This document shows positions 7,541 to 15,953 of a DNA stretch of 64,000 nucleotides, one piece after another. The stretch spans positions 372,001 through 436,000 of the forward strand of contig NZ_VLKI01000003.1 in NCBI RefSeq assembly GCF_007830235.1. Reading direction: 5' to 3'. The notes under the pieces were generated by a model. The model did no database searches and was not told the DNA's origin. It saw nothing but the letters and a program-made list of their open reading frames with translations. Position 1 is the stretch's first letter; each line of letters starts with the position of its first letter. Made by a program: the position numbers and the translations under genes. This DNA comes from Cytobacillus oceanisediminis (GTDB lineage Bacteria > Bacillota > Bacilli > Bacillales > Cytobacillaceae).

Positions 7541-7747
7541 TTGGAAAAGATTTCATTAAAGGTTGTGGGCATGACCTGCGGCCATTGTGAGGAAGCCGTT
7601 AAAAATGCACTAATGTCTGTGGATGGTGTGGCAAGTGTCTCGGTTGCTTTCCATGAAGAACAGGTTGAAGTGGAGTATGATCCAGAAAAAGCAACAAAGA
7701 AAAACCTAATAAATGCAGTCGAAGATCAAGGCTATGGAGCAGCCTGA
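7541..7747 (+). CDS. Copper chaperone-like HMA protein
   Basis: A 68-aa heavy-metal-associated domain, the whole protein being one beta-alpha-beta-beta-alpha-beta unit. The metal motif GMTCGHC is near residues 9-15, and the ending EDQGYGAA is typical of CopZ. It is likely to bind Cu(I) in the cytosol and pass it to a P-type ATPase. No copA or csoR is adjacent, so the partner must lie outside the window. TTG 7541 is preferred because AGGAGG precedes it by 8 nt; TTG 7535 is too close. Confidence 0.88.
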   Translation: MEKISLKVVGMTCGHCEEAVKNALMSVDGVASVSVAFHEEQVEVEYDPEKATKKNLINAVEDQGYGAA

Positions 7748-7754
7748 TCTAAAA

Positions 7755-7785
7755 AGCGCTTAGCCAATTTCGCTAAGCGCTCTTT
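7755..7785 (+). terminator. Terminator after HMA gene
   Basis: AGCGCTTAGC pairs perfectly with GCTAAGCGCT around a 7-nt loop, followed by CTTTT. Confidence 0.85.
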
Positions 7786-7931
7786 TAAGGCATGGAGAGG
7801 AATAAACAGAATTTTATCCATACAGCAAGGGAACAATTTTAAGAAAAAGGATTCGTGCATTTTTCTTTGTTATTTTTTCGATAAAAATGTTATTCTAATC
7901 ATTAAGGATTGTACATAGTTATTTTACGGTC

Positions 7932-9428
7932 ATGAAAGTGGTGAAGAGTTTGCAAAATGAGGATTTAAACAAGGGAACATCTGAAACTCCGGATAAAAAC
8001 AACTCCGGTTTTATCCGCATGAAAAAGTTTCATTTTGTTATGCTGCTGTTTTTTATCGTCTTCTTATCAGCGGGCATAACTACATTTGCCCTTGCATTTG
8101 GAGATGAAAAAGCAGTAGATGTAGGAACCAGCGAGAGAAGGGAATTCGATAAGCTTTATACAGCTTATGATACGCTTAAAGCAAACTATTTCCAGGAAGT
8201 AGACCAGGACAACCTTATAAACGGGGCTATCAACGGGATGCTTGAAGCTCTGGATGATCCTTATTCGGATTATATGAATGAGGAGGAAGCGAAAAGCTTT
8301 CATCAAAGCATCTCATCCTCTTTTGAGGGAATCGGTGCTGAAATTCAGGAGCAGGAAGGCTATATTGTGATTGTTTCACCATTAAAAGGCTCCCCAGCAG
8401 AGAAAGCAGGACTTAGACCGAATGACAAGGTTCTGTCAGTGGATGGAAAGAGTCTGCAGGGGATGAGTTCAACAGAAGCAGTGATGCTGATCAGAGGTGA
8501 AAAAGGCACGAAGGTTGAACTTGCTATACAGCGCCCTGGTGTGGATGAACCAATGAATATCTCCATTACGCGCGATACAATCCCGCTTGAAACCGTGTAT
8601 GGCGAAATGTTGGAGGATGGAATTGCAAAGGTGCAAATTACCACCTTCTCAGAAAATACCTCTAAAGAGCTTGTTGAGACACTGAATGAGCTGCAGCAGC
8701 AAGGAATGAAAGGCTTAATCCTTGATTTGAGACAAAATCCGGGCGGCTTGCTGGATCAGGCGGTTAAAATTTCAAGTCTATTCGTGCCTGATGGTGAAAT
8801 CTTATTCCAGATTGAAGATCGCAATGGCAACAGAGAAGAAGTTAAGTCAACAAAGGAAGAAAATCCGAATATTCCTTTAGTCGTTGTCATTGATAAAGGA
8901 AGCGCAAGTGCATCAGAAATTTTGGCTGCAGCTGTCAATGAATCGGCGGATGTTCCGCTTGTTGGGGAAAAATCGTTCGGGAAAGGAACGGTTCAGCGTG
9001 CACAGGACTTTTCCGATGGCTCCAACATGAAGTTTACCACAGAAAAATGGCTTACTCCTGACGGCAATTGGATTCATAAAAAGGGAATAACTCCTGACCA
9101 TAAGGTGTCCTTGCCAGAGTATGCAACATTATCATTTATTAATCCTGATACAGAATTAAAGCTTTCTTCTTCTTCTAATCAGGTTAAAGCAGCACAGCAA
9201 ATGCTGAAGGCACTTGGATATGAACCTGGCAGAGAAGATGGTTTCTTCGATGAAAAGACAGAGCAGGCTGTTAAAGAATTCCAGGCTGCTGAAAAACTTG
9301 AAGAAACTGGCGTGTTAGCAGGACAGTCTACAATCAAGCTGATGGAAAGACTTCGTGAGAAAATTGACAAAAATGATACACAAATTCAAAAAGCTGCTGA
9401 TATTTTAAAAGAGCAAATAGGTTCTTAA
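7932..9428 (+). CDS. ctpA: C-terminal processing peptidase CtpA
   Basis: A 498-aa S41-family serine protease. After a short cytoplasmic N-terminus there is one transmembrane segment (about 33-55), then a PDZ domain (about 120-200), the peptidase core and a C-terminal peptidoglycan-binding domain (about 415-480). The catalytic Ser is in KGSASASE (Ser326) and the Lys in GEKSFGKGTV (Lys351), with the 25-residue spacing usual for the family. It should act at the outer membrane face or in the wall, processing secreted or membrane proteins. The start is uncertain: ATG 7932, or TTG 7953 behind GGTGAAG. It completes the yod-region synteny. No promoter was assigned with confidence. Confidence 0.93.
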   Translation: MKVVKSLQNEDLNKGTSETPDKNNSGFIRMKKFHFVMLLFFIVFLSAGITTFALAFGDEKAVDVGTSERREFDKLYTAYDTLKANYFQEVDQDNLINGAINGMLEALDDPYSDYMNEEEAKSFHQSISSSFEGIGAEIQEQEGYIVIVSPLKGSPAEKAGLRPNDKVLSVDGKSLQGMSSTEAVMLIRGEKGTKVELAIQRPGVDEPMNISITRDTIPLETVYGEMLEDGIAKVQITTFSENTSKELVETLNELQQQGMKGLILDLRQNPGGLLDQAVKISSLFVPDGEILFQIEDRNGNREEVKSTKEENPNIPLVVVIDKGSASASEILAAAVNESADVPLVGEKSFGKGTVQRAQDFSDGSNMKFTTEKWLTPDGNWIHKKGITPDHKVSLPEYATLSFINPDTELKLSSSSNQVKAAQQMLKALGYEPGREDGFFDEKTEQAVKEFQAAEKLEETGVLAGQSTIKLMERLREKIDKNDTQIQKAADILKEQIGS

Positions 9429-9435
9429 TGAAGGA

Positions 9436-9462
9436 GCTCTCCAATTTTTGGAGGGCTTTTTT
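9436..9462 (+). terminator. Terminator after ctpA
   Basis: AGCTCTCCA pairs with TGGAGGGCT (one G-U) around a short loop, followed by T6. Confidence 0.85.
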
Positions 9463-9571
9463 GTATGAAATCATGTATTGCTTCTATAGAAAATGGGTAT
9501 ATAAAGCAATTTTCTTTCCAACAATGATACTATACTTTAACTATGAGCATTAACTCACAGGGGTGATTAAC

Positions 9572-10501
9572 TTGAAGAAAATTTTGATTGTATTTTTGCT
9601 TGCTGCGGCAATCCTTTCTGGCTGTACTTCTTTCCTCCAAAAAGAAAATTCTAAAGATCTTCTCGAAAATAGCCAGCCGGAAAATAAGTCTGAAGAAATA
9701 AATCAGGAAAAAAATCCTTTTAAAATTTCAAATGAAACCAGAAACTTTTTATTAATCGGTGTTGATAGCCGTGGAGAAGAAGATTCTCGTTCTGACGCGA
9801 TTTTGCTTGCCAGGTATGAGCCTTCGGGAGATTCGATCAAATTGGTCTCCCTGATGAGGGACAGCTATGTGAAAATACCTGACTATACATACACCTATAG
9901 CAAGCTTAACCATGCCTACTATATAGGCGGCAAGGAATTATTAAAAGAAACCATTGAACAAAACTTTGGCGTGCCAATTGACCATACTGCTGTCATTGAT
10001 TTTCAAGGCTTCATAAAGATGCTGGATGCCATTGCTCCAGATGGAATTGAAGTAAACGTAACCTCTGCAATGATTGAGGATATGGGGCTGGAGCTTGAAC
10101 CAGGAAAACAAAAACTCAAGGGGAGCGATCTATTATCCTATGTCAGGTTTCGGCATGACGGGCAAAGTGATTTTGGAAGAGTGGACAGACAGCAGGAAAT
10201 TTTAATCTCACTGAAGGACCAGGTCATGAACGAATTCTCTTCGCCTGCCGGCATTGCACGATTACCGGATATTGTAAGCCAAGCAATGAAATATGTTGAA
10301 ACCGATTTAAAGCTTGATGAAGCTCTGTCCATCGGTGCCTCGTTCCTGATGAATCCTGTAACTGAAATCGAAACACTGAGAGTCCCTGTTTCAGACAGCT
10401 ACGAAAATAAAACCTATGAGCATGCAGGAGCGGTCCTTCAAATAAACTTTGAGGAAAATACTGAAGCCCTTAAGCAATTTCTGGAGGCTGAAAAGAAGTA
10501 A
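9572..10501 (+). CDS. LytR-CpsA-Psr family lipoprotein
   Basis: A 309-aa extracellular protein of the LCP family, which transfers undecaprenyl-linked polymers (teichoic acids, polysaccharides) onto peptidoglycan. The LCP core spans about residues 50-220: FLLIGVDSRG, SDAILLARY, LMRDSYVKIP, KLNHAYYIGG and YVRFRHD..SDFGRVDRQ, containing the Arg and Asp residues used for lipid pyrophosphate and metal. Unusually, the N-terminus is a lipoprotein signal with lipobox LSGC (Cys18) rather than the common non-cleaved helix. TTG 9572 follows AGGGG by 8 nt; the GTG at 9563 overlaps that site. It appears monocistronic. Confidence 0.9.
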   Translation: MKKILIVFLLAAAILSGCTSFLQKENSKDLLENSQPENKSEEINQEKNPFKISNETRNFLLIGVDSRGEEDSRSDAILLARYEPSGDSIKLVSLMRDSYVKIPDYTYTYSKLNHAYYIGGKELLKETIEQNFGVPIDHTAVIDFQGFIKMLDAIAPDGIEVNVTSAMIEDMGLELEPGKQKLKGSDLLSYVRFRHDGQSDFGRVDRQQEILISLKDQVMNEFSSPAGIARLPDIVSQAMKYVETDLKLDEALSIGASFLMNPVTEIETLRVPVSDSYENKTYEHAGAVLQINFEENTEALKQFLEAEKK

Positions 10502-10597
10502 AGAAAAAAAGAATAAAAGGCGGCATTATAGACGGAGCAGCGGATTCCGACCAGTTTATATACAAAAAGATGGGGAGGTATGTTTGACAAACAGGGT

Positions 10598-10624
10598 AAA
10601 GGGGAGCTTGCAGGCTCCTCTTTA
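10598..10624. terminator. Bidirectional terminator
   Basis: AAAGGGGAGC pairs with GCTCCTCTTT (one G-U), with T-rich and A-rich flanks on the two strands. It overlaps the stop codon of the convergent methyltransferase. Confidence 0.75.
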
Positions 10625-11236
10625 TCTTTTTCTGCAGACAGCAATACCTATCGGATAATGTTTACCTTCTCTTTTTGGTTCGATAAGAACACTTCGCTGA
10701 TAATAAAATTCCGTGTCCCCATACGGTTCAAACAGCTCGATAAATTCCTCTTCGGTAAGCTGGTGAATATGAAAAGGTTCCCTGGTTGGCTTGCCTCTGC
10801 CTGCTCCGAAAGGGGTGGACAAAATAAGGATGCCTCCAGGCTTCAGCATTTTAAAAAGATTATCAAGGAATGCTTCTTCAGTTTCAAGATGTTCAATGGT
10901 TTCGAAACTTGTTATAACATCAAAAAGCCCAAGATCATCAGGTAGTTTTTCATCCGCTGCGTCTGCCTTCACATATTTGACATGAGGATGATAATGGTTC
11001 TGCCTGGCATATTTCAATGTTTCTTCATCAATATCCACAGCAATAATTTCATTAATTTCTTCCTTTTTCGATTTAGCCATAATTTTGGAGCCATAACCCG
11101 TACCGCACGCAATATCGAGGACTCTGCCTTTTGCGTAGTAGAGGGAAAAATAATAACGTGCCAAATGTTCGAGCAGCATGCCATTTGTTATCGGCAATTC
11201 CTCTGGAATAATCCTTTCTCCGGTATTTTCCAGCAT
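10622..11236 (-). CDS. Class I SAM-dependent methyltransferase
   Basis: A 204-aa Rossmann-fold methyltransferase. Motif I is VLDIACGTGYGS (about residues 38-50), followed by an acidic strand end (AVDID), a DAAD segment and FDVITSFETIEHL (motif IV region), then LKPGGILILSTP. The substrate cannot be deduced; the type is common among O- and C-methyltransferases of small molecules. Just after motif V the sequence is rich in His and Pro (EPFHIHQLTEEEF). It stands alone between the LCP gene and the gene pair at 11.4 kb. Confidence 0.85.
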   Translation of the reverse strand: MLENTGERIIPEELPITNGMLLEHLARYYFSLYYAKGRVLDIACGTGYGSKIMAKSKKEEINEIIAVDIDEETLKYARQNHYHPHVKYVKADAADEKLPDDLGLFDVITSFETIEHLETEEAFLDNLFKMLKPGGILILSTPFGAGRGKPTREPFHIHQLTEEEFIELFEPYGDTEFYYQRSVLIEPKREGKHYPIGIAVCRKR

Positions 11237-11352
11237 TTCAATACACCATCCTTAATAAGGAGATTATAACAAATATGCCTTATGGTTTGTACGCACTGAT
11301 AAAATCATATAAAATGTCTCATTAGACAGGATAGCTATGGAGAGGTGATCCT

Positions 11353-11754
11353 TTGAAACAAATCGTAGATCTTCATGACCAAACACGGGATAAGATAGCC
11401 TATATAGAAGAAGAATGTGAAAAGCTAGCAAAAAAACTTCATAATAAGTATAAACAAGACTTCCAAACTGTAAACGAATATCTTGTTGTAGATCTAGTAA
11501 GAAGCATTAAAGGAAAAAATGCTGCCAATAATGATGTTTTTACATTTGATTATGAATCTTTTCTGGAAGTTGGGATCGAGACGGAAGATGATTATTTTCC
11601 AAACGCCTACATTCCTATTTGGAAATGCAAGCAGGAAATGTTTCAGCCGGTAGGATATTTAACAGATTTAACGATGGATTCGATCGAGAAAAAAATGAAA
11701 GTAATGATTGAAGAAATACTGTCAGAACGTGAAGAAGGGGAAAAGCATGAATAA
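11353..11754 (+). CDS. Conserved protein upstream of G3E GTPase
   Basis: A 133-aa acidic cytosolic protein with no family recognised. It starts at TTG 11353 behind GAGGTGA. The N-terminal 40 residues are charged and probably helical; the middle contains DYFPNAYIPIWKCKQEMFQP, with one Cys. Its last 8 bases overlap the start of the GTPase gene, so the two are translationally coupled, which suggests a shared role in metal handling or protein assembly. Its own function is unknown. Confidence 0.8.
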   Translation: MKQIVDLHDQTRDKIAYIEEECEKLAKKLHNKYKQDFQTVNEYLVVDLVRSIKGKNAANNDVFTFDYESFLEVGIETEDDYFPNAYIPIWKCKQEMFQPVGYLTDLTMDSIEKKMKVMIEEILSEREEGEKHE

Positions 11755-12679
11755 AACAGAGATATATATATTATCCGGTTTTCTGGGAAGCGGAAAAACC
11801 ACACTGCTTAAACAGCTGCTGGAAGATGAAAAAAAACAAGGCAGAAAAGTAGCAGTCATGATGAACGAGCTCGGGAAAGTATCGATTGACTCAGACTCGG
11901 TGGATGAAGATGTTCCGCTGAAGGAGCTTCTTGACGGCTGCATATGCTGTACGATTTCAGATAAGCTGGAGGCACAGCTTCAGGAACTGCTTACAGTTGA
12001 AAAACCGGAAGCCATTTACATTGAAACAACAGGGGCTGCGCATCCGGTTGAAGTACTTGATAGCATCCTTTCACCGCTTTTTGCAGACCGTATGATTGTA
12101 AAGGGGATTATATCTGTAGTTGACGGTCCAAGATGGCTTAATCGAAAGTCGTTAAGTCCACAGGTACAGCAGCTATTAATTGAGCAAGTCAGGCATGCAG
12201 ACTTAATTGTTTTAAATAAGGCTGATGCGCTAACAGAAGCAGAGCAAGCCCTGCTCACAATGGAGATACAAGCTTTAAACAGCCATGCATTTAATATATT
12301 AACATCATACTCCAAGGTCGCTATGAAGCAGATCAGAGGGTTGTCCCCGGGGGAGAAGAGAGATCCAGCCCATTCGCATGTTTTTTCGGATTTAAAGTTA
12401 AGCACATATGTTTACCAGTTTCAAAATCCTGTGAACCAGTCTGACTTTGAAGACTTTCTTAGAAGCCTTCCTGATACTGTCTACAGAATTAAAGGATACT
12501 TAAAATTGCATCCATCAAACTATCCTTTTTTGTTTCAGTTCTCTTATGGTATGCCGCTGTATATGCAGGAACATATCAATATGCCGCTGAATATAGTCTT
12601 TATTGGAGAAAATTTGGATTGGGGCATAATCGAACAGCAGCTTTTTGCACTTGAGGAAAAGGCAGCGGAAAGCCTTTAA
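11747..12679 (+). CDS. G3E-family GTPase (COG0523 metal chaperone)
   Basis: A 310-aa CobW/P47K-type P-loop GTPase. Walker A is FLGSGKTTLLK near residues 12-22, the metal-binding GCICCT (CxCC) lies near 66-71, ETTGAA is Walker B-like, and NKAD is the guanine-specificity motif. These proteins deliver Zn, Co, Ni or Fe to client enzymes under metal limitation. The C-terminal CobW_C domain (about 220-310) is present and shows no histidine-rich tail, so the metal is undetermined. ATG 11747 follows AAGGGG by 7 nt and overlaps the preceding gene by 8 bp. No Zur box was identified. Confidence 0.88.
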   Translation: MNKTEIYILSGFLGSGKTTLLKQLLEDEKKQGRKVAVMMNELGKVSIDSDSVDEDVPLKELLDGCICCTISDKLEAQLQELLTVEKPEAIYIETTGAAHPVEVLDSILSPLFADRMIVKGIISVVDGPRWLNRKSLSPQVQQLLIEQVRHADLIVLNKADALTEAEQALLTMEIQALNSHAFNILTSYSKVAMKQIRGLSPGEKRDPAHSHVFSDLKLSTYVYQFQNPVNQSDFEDFLRSLPDTVYRIKGYLKLHPSNYPFLFQFSYGMPLYMQEHINMPLNIVFIGENLDWGIIEQQLFALEEKAAESL

Positions 12680-12702
12680 AGCTTGACTTTTCAATGTTCT
12701 TT

Positions 12703-12727
12703 GTTTATCGAAAAAGCATCCGGGTAT
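12703..12727 (+). promoter_or_regulatory. SigB promoter of ydaT-like gene
   Basis: GTTTAT at 12703-12708, a 13-nt spacer and GGGTAT at 12722-12727 match the general-stress SigB consensus (GTTTaa, 12-15 nt, GGGtAt). It lies 35 nt before the small stress gene's start codon. Confidence 0.8.
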
Positions 12728-12761
12728 ACTTTCATTAAATAGGATAAAGGAGATGGTTAAG

Positions 12762-12926
12762 ATGCCATGGTCCAAAAATGATTACCCGGCAGCAATGAAA
12801 AATCTGGATCCAGAGGTCCGTGATAAAGCAATTGAAATTGCAAACGCCTTGCTTGAAGACGGATATGAAGATGGAAGAGCCATTCCAATTGCTATAGACA
12901 AAGCAAAAGAAACAGTAAAAGACTAA
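12762..12926 (+). CDS. YdaT-like small stress protein
   Basis: A 54-aa protein starting MPWSKNDYPAAMKNLDPEVR with the ending GRAIPIAIDKAKETVKD. This matches the N-terminal half of B. subtilis YdaT, a SigB-controlled general-stress protein, as recalled. It seems shorter than YdaT, which carries an additional C-terminal region. AGGAG lies 9 nt before the ATG. The consensus SigB promoter and dedicated terminator make it a single-gene stress unit. Molecular function is unknown. Confidence 0.8.
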   Translation: MPWSKNDYPAAMKNLDPEVRDKAIEIANALLEDGYEDGRAIPIAIDKAKETVKD

Positions 12927-12927
12927 G

Positions 12928-12961
12928 AAAACCGGCCTTATGCAAATTGGCCGGTTTTTTT
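12928..12961 (+). terminator. Terminator after ydaT-like gene
   Basis: AAACCGGCC pairs with GGCCGGTTT around an 11-nt loop, followed by T6-7. Confidence 0.92.
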
Positions 12962-13021
12962 GTTTGAAAGAATAAAGTTTACGCTAAGAAATCATGGTGA
13001 AATGTAGAAAAAAGAATAGGC

Positions 13022-13136
13022 TGGGGAGTACGGATCAAAGGGAGACCCAGCAGGCTTAATGCTTGATGAGGCTCCCGGACCGCCCGCGTTCGCTGAGCTT
13101 CCTGAGCGGAAATCAACAGGCAAAGTTAACAGAGCC
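13022..13136 (+). mobile_element. MITE-like element, copy A (3' part)
   Basis: Only the right-hand half of the window's repeated element is present: the GGATCAAAGGGAGACC block, then GGCTCCCGGACCGCCCGCG, GAGCGGAAATCAACAGG and the terminal repeat GTTAACAGAGCC. The left part is missing. It lies about 60 bp after the ydaT-like terminator. Confidence 0.75.
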
Positions 13137-13267
13137 TTATATTAACTAATTCAATCGTATCTGGTTCATGTACGATTTTTTTCGATTCAATGAATGAAGT
13201 AAGCAGGCTTTTGGGAAACTTCTTTATATAAAGCTGAACTGAAAAAAATAAAAAATGAGTGGAGCTA

Positions 13268-14104
13268 ATGAAAACTTTTAAAGCAATAGTGTTGGCCATC
13301 GTTATCCTATCTGCGGGTGGTTCATATGTATATGCAGAGGAAGAGGGCGTTAGCTGGCAAATTGAAATGCTTCCCTGGGAAAAGGTAAATGGAATCCTGC
13401 GGAAATACAGCAAATTTACGGTTCTGGATGTTGAAACGGGCAAAAAATTTAAAGTCCAAAGGAGAGCCGGGAGCCATCATGCGGATGTGCAGCCATTAAC
13501 TGCCAAAGAAACAAAGATTATGAAAAGCATTTATGGGGGAAAATGGAGCTGGAAGAGGCGAGCCATTATCGTTATCCATGGTGATCAATGGATTGCAGCT
13601 TCCATGCATGGAATGCCTCATGGCGGCGGTGCACTAAAAAATAACTTCCCAGGCCACTTTTGTATACATTTTTATGGTAGTAAAACACACCGCACGAATT
13701 TTATGGACTTATCGCATAAATTGATGATTTTAAAAGCTGCGGGTAAGCTGGAAGACTATCTTTATAGTGCAAATCCTTATGATGTCATTAGTGCATTTAT
13801 CGCAGGTTTGAAACAGCAAGATCCTAAGATAGTAAAGACTATATCCCTTCAAACACTAAATTGGAACAAATTGCTGCCAAAAATAGAGAATGTGAGACTA
13901 AGCGCAATGCCAGTTTTGCCTGCTGAAGATTTAACAGAGGAAATAAGCCTCGAAATACCAGTGGAAATAGATTGGTTTATAAAAGATCAGGGCAGGCAGC
14001 ATTTTCGAGGCAGCATGTACTTGGTCCGTTTTTCCCCAGCTGACTCATGGAAAGTGGATAATGAACGGTTTTTGCGGGAGAACAATCTCATTTCAAATAA
14101 ATAA
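13268..14104 (+). CDS. Secreted protein with His/Cys cluster
   Basis: A 278-aa exported protein with a signal peptide (hydrophobic 6-20, likely cleaved after VYA). The middle (about residues 55-145) has an unusual set of conserved-looking residues: SHHADVQPL, IIVIHGD, SMHGMPHGGG and then NNFPGHFCIHFYGSKTH. Histidines around a lone Cys recall the L,D-transpeptidase/YkuD active-site pattern, but the canonical SHGCxR signature is not present, so this is inference only. I have seen this region appended to peptidoglycan-binding proteins in Bacillales. The start may be ATG 13268 or GTG 13259. Confidence 0.65.
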   Translation: MKTFKAIVLAIVILSAGGSYVYAEEEGVSWQIEMLPWEKVNGILRKYSKFTVLDVETGKKFKVQRRAGSHHADVQPLTAKETKIMKSIYGGKWSWKRRAIIVIHGDQWIAASMHGMPHGGGALKNNFPGHFCIHFYGSKTHRTNFMDLSHKLMILKAAGKLEDYLYSANPYDVISAFIAGLKQQDPKIVKTISLQTLNWNKLLPKIENVRLSAMPVLPAEDLTEEISLEIPVEIDWFIKDQGRQHFRGSMYLVRFSPADSWKVDNERFLRENNLISNK

Positions 14105-14131
14105 AAGCTTGAGACAAAATCTCAAGCTTTT
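14103..14131 (+). terminator. Terminator after 13268 gene
   Basis: AAAAGCTTGAGA/TCTCAAGCTTTT is a perfect 12-bp stem with a 5-nt loop, overlapping the stop codon. T-rich sequence follows. Confidence 0.88.
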
Positions 14132-14165
14132 ATTTATTAGTATTCTGATGAGTGCCCCAGCCTTT

Positions 14166-14408
14166 TTATTGCTTCTCACCAAATTTAACAAATGTCCGTT
14201 CATCTTCTACTAGTCCGCAGGCAGCACATTGCACTCTTTTATCGGGGCCCTTATATGGCATGTGAAAAGGGGATAGCTGTTCACTGCTATACTCCTCGAG
14301 TACCTGCCCTGTCTGGGGATCCATCTTGATCGATTGTGGAACCTGCTGAATGATATTAAATCGGCTTCTGTTCGTTTTACAGTTTGGGCATCGGTAAGGT
14401 GAACTCAT
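14166..14408 (-). CDS. Zinc-ribbon protein, 80 aa
   Basis: An 80-aa protein with a CPNC pair near residues 8-11 and a CAAC pair near 61-64, giving a four-cysteine zinc ribbon around a polar central segment (MDPQTGQVLEEY). No catalytic motif is seen; the family was not named. AAAGGAG lies 9 nt before ATG 14408. It is convergent with the preceding secreted-protein gene and divergent from the next small gene. A role in nucleic-acid or protein binding is possible but unproven. Confidence 0.75.
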   Translation of the reverse strand: MSSPYRCPNCKTNRSRFNIIQQVPQSIKMDPQTGQVLEEYSSEQLSPFHMPYKGPDKRVQCAACGLVEDERTFVKFGEKQ

Positions 14409-14524
14409 ACAATCATTCTCCTTTCTAGCATATTAGCTGTATTTTTTGCATTTTCAAATTTATTTATGTAAAAATAAATCTATAGATCATTAATATTTCC
14501 TGAATTGGAAGGGATGTGCATAGA

Positions 14525-14791
14525 GTGGAGCTAAATTTTACCCATTTACTTAATGAATATAGAAAACTCTGGAATAATCGGAAGCTTGCTGGAGATGAAG
14601 ATGCAGAGGCCGTGTTGAAAGAAGCGATCGAAAGGGAACTAAAGGATGAAAATTCCCATCCGAGAGTCCGTAAACCGCTTTATGAAAAGTTTTTCCTTGC
14701 AGTAAAAAGAGTAACAGGTTCAAATTTGGACGCGGCTGATAAAAATGCCCTCATTAAATTACATATTGAGAAGCTTGAAAGTATGAAATAG
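14525..14791 (+). CDS. Small helical cytosolic protein
   Basis: An 88-aa charged, mostly helical protein (ELNFTHLLNEYRKLW at the start, LIKLHIEKLESMK at the end). GTG 14525 and GTG 14516 are both possible; GGAAGGG at 14507-14513 fits the former better. No known domain was recognised and it has no membrane segment. It ends in its own terminator. Confidence 0.65.
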   Translation: MELNFTHLLNEYRKLWNNRKLAGDEDAEAVLKEAIERELKDENSHPRVRKPLYEKFFLAVKRVTGSNLDAADKNALIKLHIEKLESMK

Positions 14792-14818
14792 GAAGTAGGC
14801 AGCTTCCTATTTTTTTTA
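14787..14818 (+). terminator. Terminator after 14525 gene
   Basis: AATAGGAAG pairs with CTTCCTATT around a 7-nt loop, then T7. The stem covers the stop codon. Confidence 0.85.
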
Positions 14819-14972
14819 GGGTTTTTTTCAGTTTTATTGCTGTATGGTTCGAGTCGGAAATTTTACAAATACCATAATCATTAGCTTTTCGTGCAAGATT
14901 CAAAGTCCTTTCACATTTATCACACAAAATTAATGTAAGATGAAGTTAAGATTGTTTTAAGGAGAAAATGGT

Positions 14973-15953
14973 ATGTTTAAAAAATATTGGTTTTTCGGAT
15001 TGATTTTGATAACCATCCTTCTTTCTTCTTGTACAGAAAAGAGGCAGCCCTCCATACCGGAGGATATTTCTTTTGCCGCAACTGTCAATATAAAGGATAT
15101 GACAGTTTCGTTTGTGGACTTAAAGAAGATGGCTCTTGCAGAGGAATGGAAAATGGAAAAGCCTTATACAGGGGCACTAATCCTGCCTGACAGGGATGCG
15201 ATTCTCTTCTACGGAAACCAGCTGGAGACAGCTGATTTATATTCCTTAAAAGAAGGGAAAAAGATTGGCAGCTGGGAAACGGGAACCGGGATTGTAAACG
15301 GAAAATTGCTTGCGGACAAGACTGGAGTCGCTCTGGTCGACCAGGACCTGAACAAAATACGTTTTTTTAATATAGAAGGGAAAGAACTTAAGCAGATTGA
15401 GGCTGAAAGCAATCCGCTTACAATCCTGGAGTCAAGGAAAGCCAAAAAGTTATTTGTGCTCAGCTTCAATCATGAAAAGCTGGCTGTGATCGATCTGCAA
15501 ACGAAAGAGAAAACAGATGAATTCATCACCCATCCTTCTGCTGCAGGCGCCTGGCTAAATGAAGAAAGCAATGAATTATGGATTGGCGGCCATGGGGAAG
15601 GAATAGAGATTGAACAGGATATCCATGTTTATGATTCGGAGACTGGAGATTTAAAAAAGACGATCCCGGCTCCGTCCATGCCGATCAATTTTCTTGAAAA
15701 AGATAACCATGTATATGTTTTAAGCCATGGGTCAAACATGTTATATAAAATAAAAGAATCAGGCGAGTTGGCTGCCTCTGTTTCGATCGCAGCCAATCCT
15801 TTTGAAATGGCTTTTGCTGAAGGAAAATTATTGGTTGCTGGATATGACAGCAATGATGTCCATATCCTGGACCCTGAAAATTTAAAATCGCTGAAAACAA
15901 TAAAGGTTGGAGAAGGACCCTTCAAAATGGTTTTAAGGGAGAGAATGAAATGA
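14973..15953 (+). CDS. Beta-propeller (YVTN-like) lipoprotein
   Basis: A 326-aa lipoprotein: hydrophobic signal with lipobox LSSC (Cys20), then repeated blades of about 40 residues typical of YVTN/YncE-like propellers (for example ELWIGGHGEG with DIHVYDSETGDLKKTI, and KLLVAGYDSNDVHILDPENLKSLKTI). It should sit on the outer membrane face as a binding or scaffold module. It is the first gene of a four-gene operon: its stop overlaps the response regulator start (ATGA). This suggests it feeds a signal to the kinase encoded two genes on. The ligand is unknown. AAGGAG precedes the ATG. Confidence 0.82.
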   Translation: MFKKYWFFGLILITILLSSCTEKRQPSIPEDISFAATVNIKDMTVSFVDLKKMALAEEWKMEKPYTGALILPDRDAILFYGNQLETADLYSLKEGKKIGSWETGTGIVNGKLLADKTGVALVDQDLNKIRFFNIEGKELKQIEAESNPLTILESRKAKKLFVLSFNHEKLAVIDLQTKEKTDEFITHPSAAGAWLNEESNELWIGGHGEGIEIEQDIHVYDSETGDLKKTIPAPSMPINFLEKDNHVYVLSHGSNMLYKIKESGELAASVSIAANPFEMAFAEGKLLVAGYDSNDVHILDPENLKSLKTIKVGEGPFKMVLRERMK

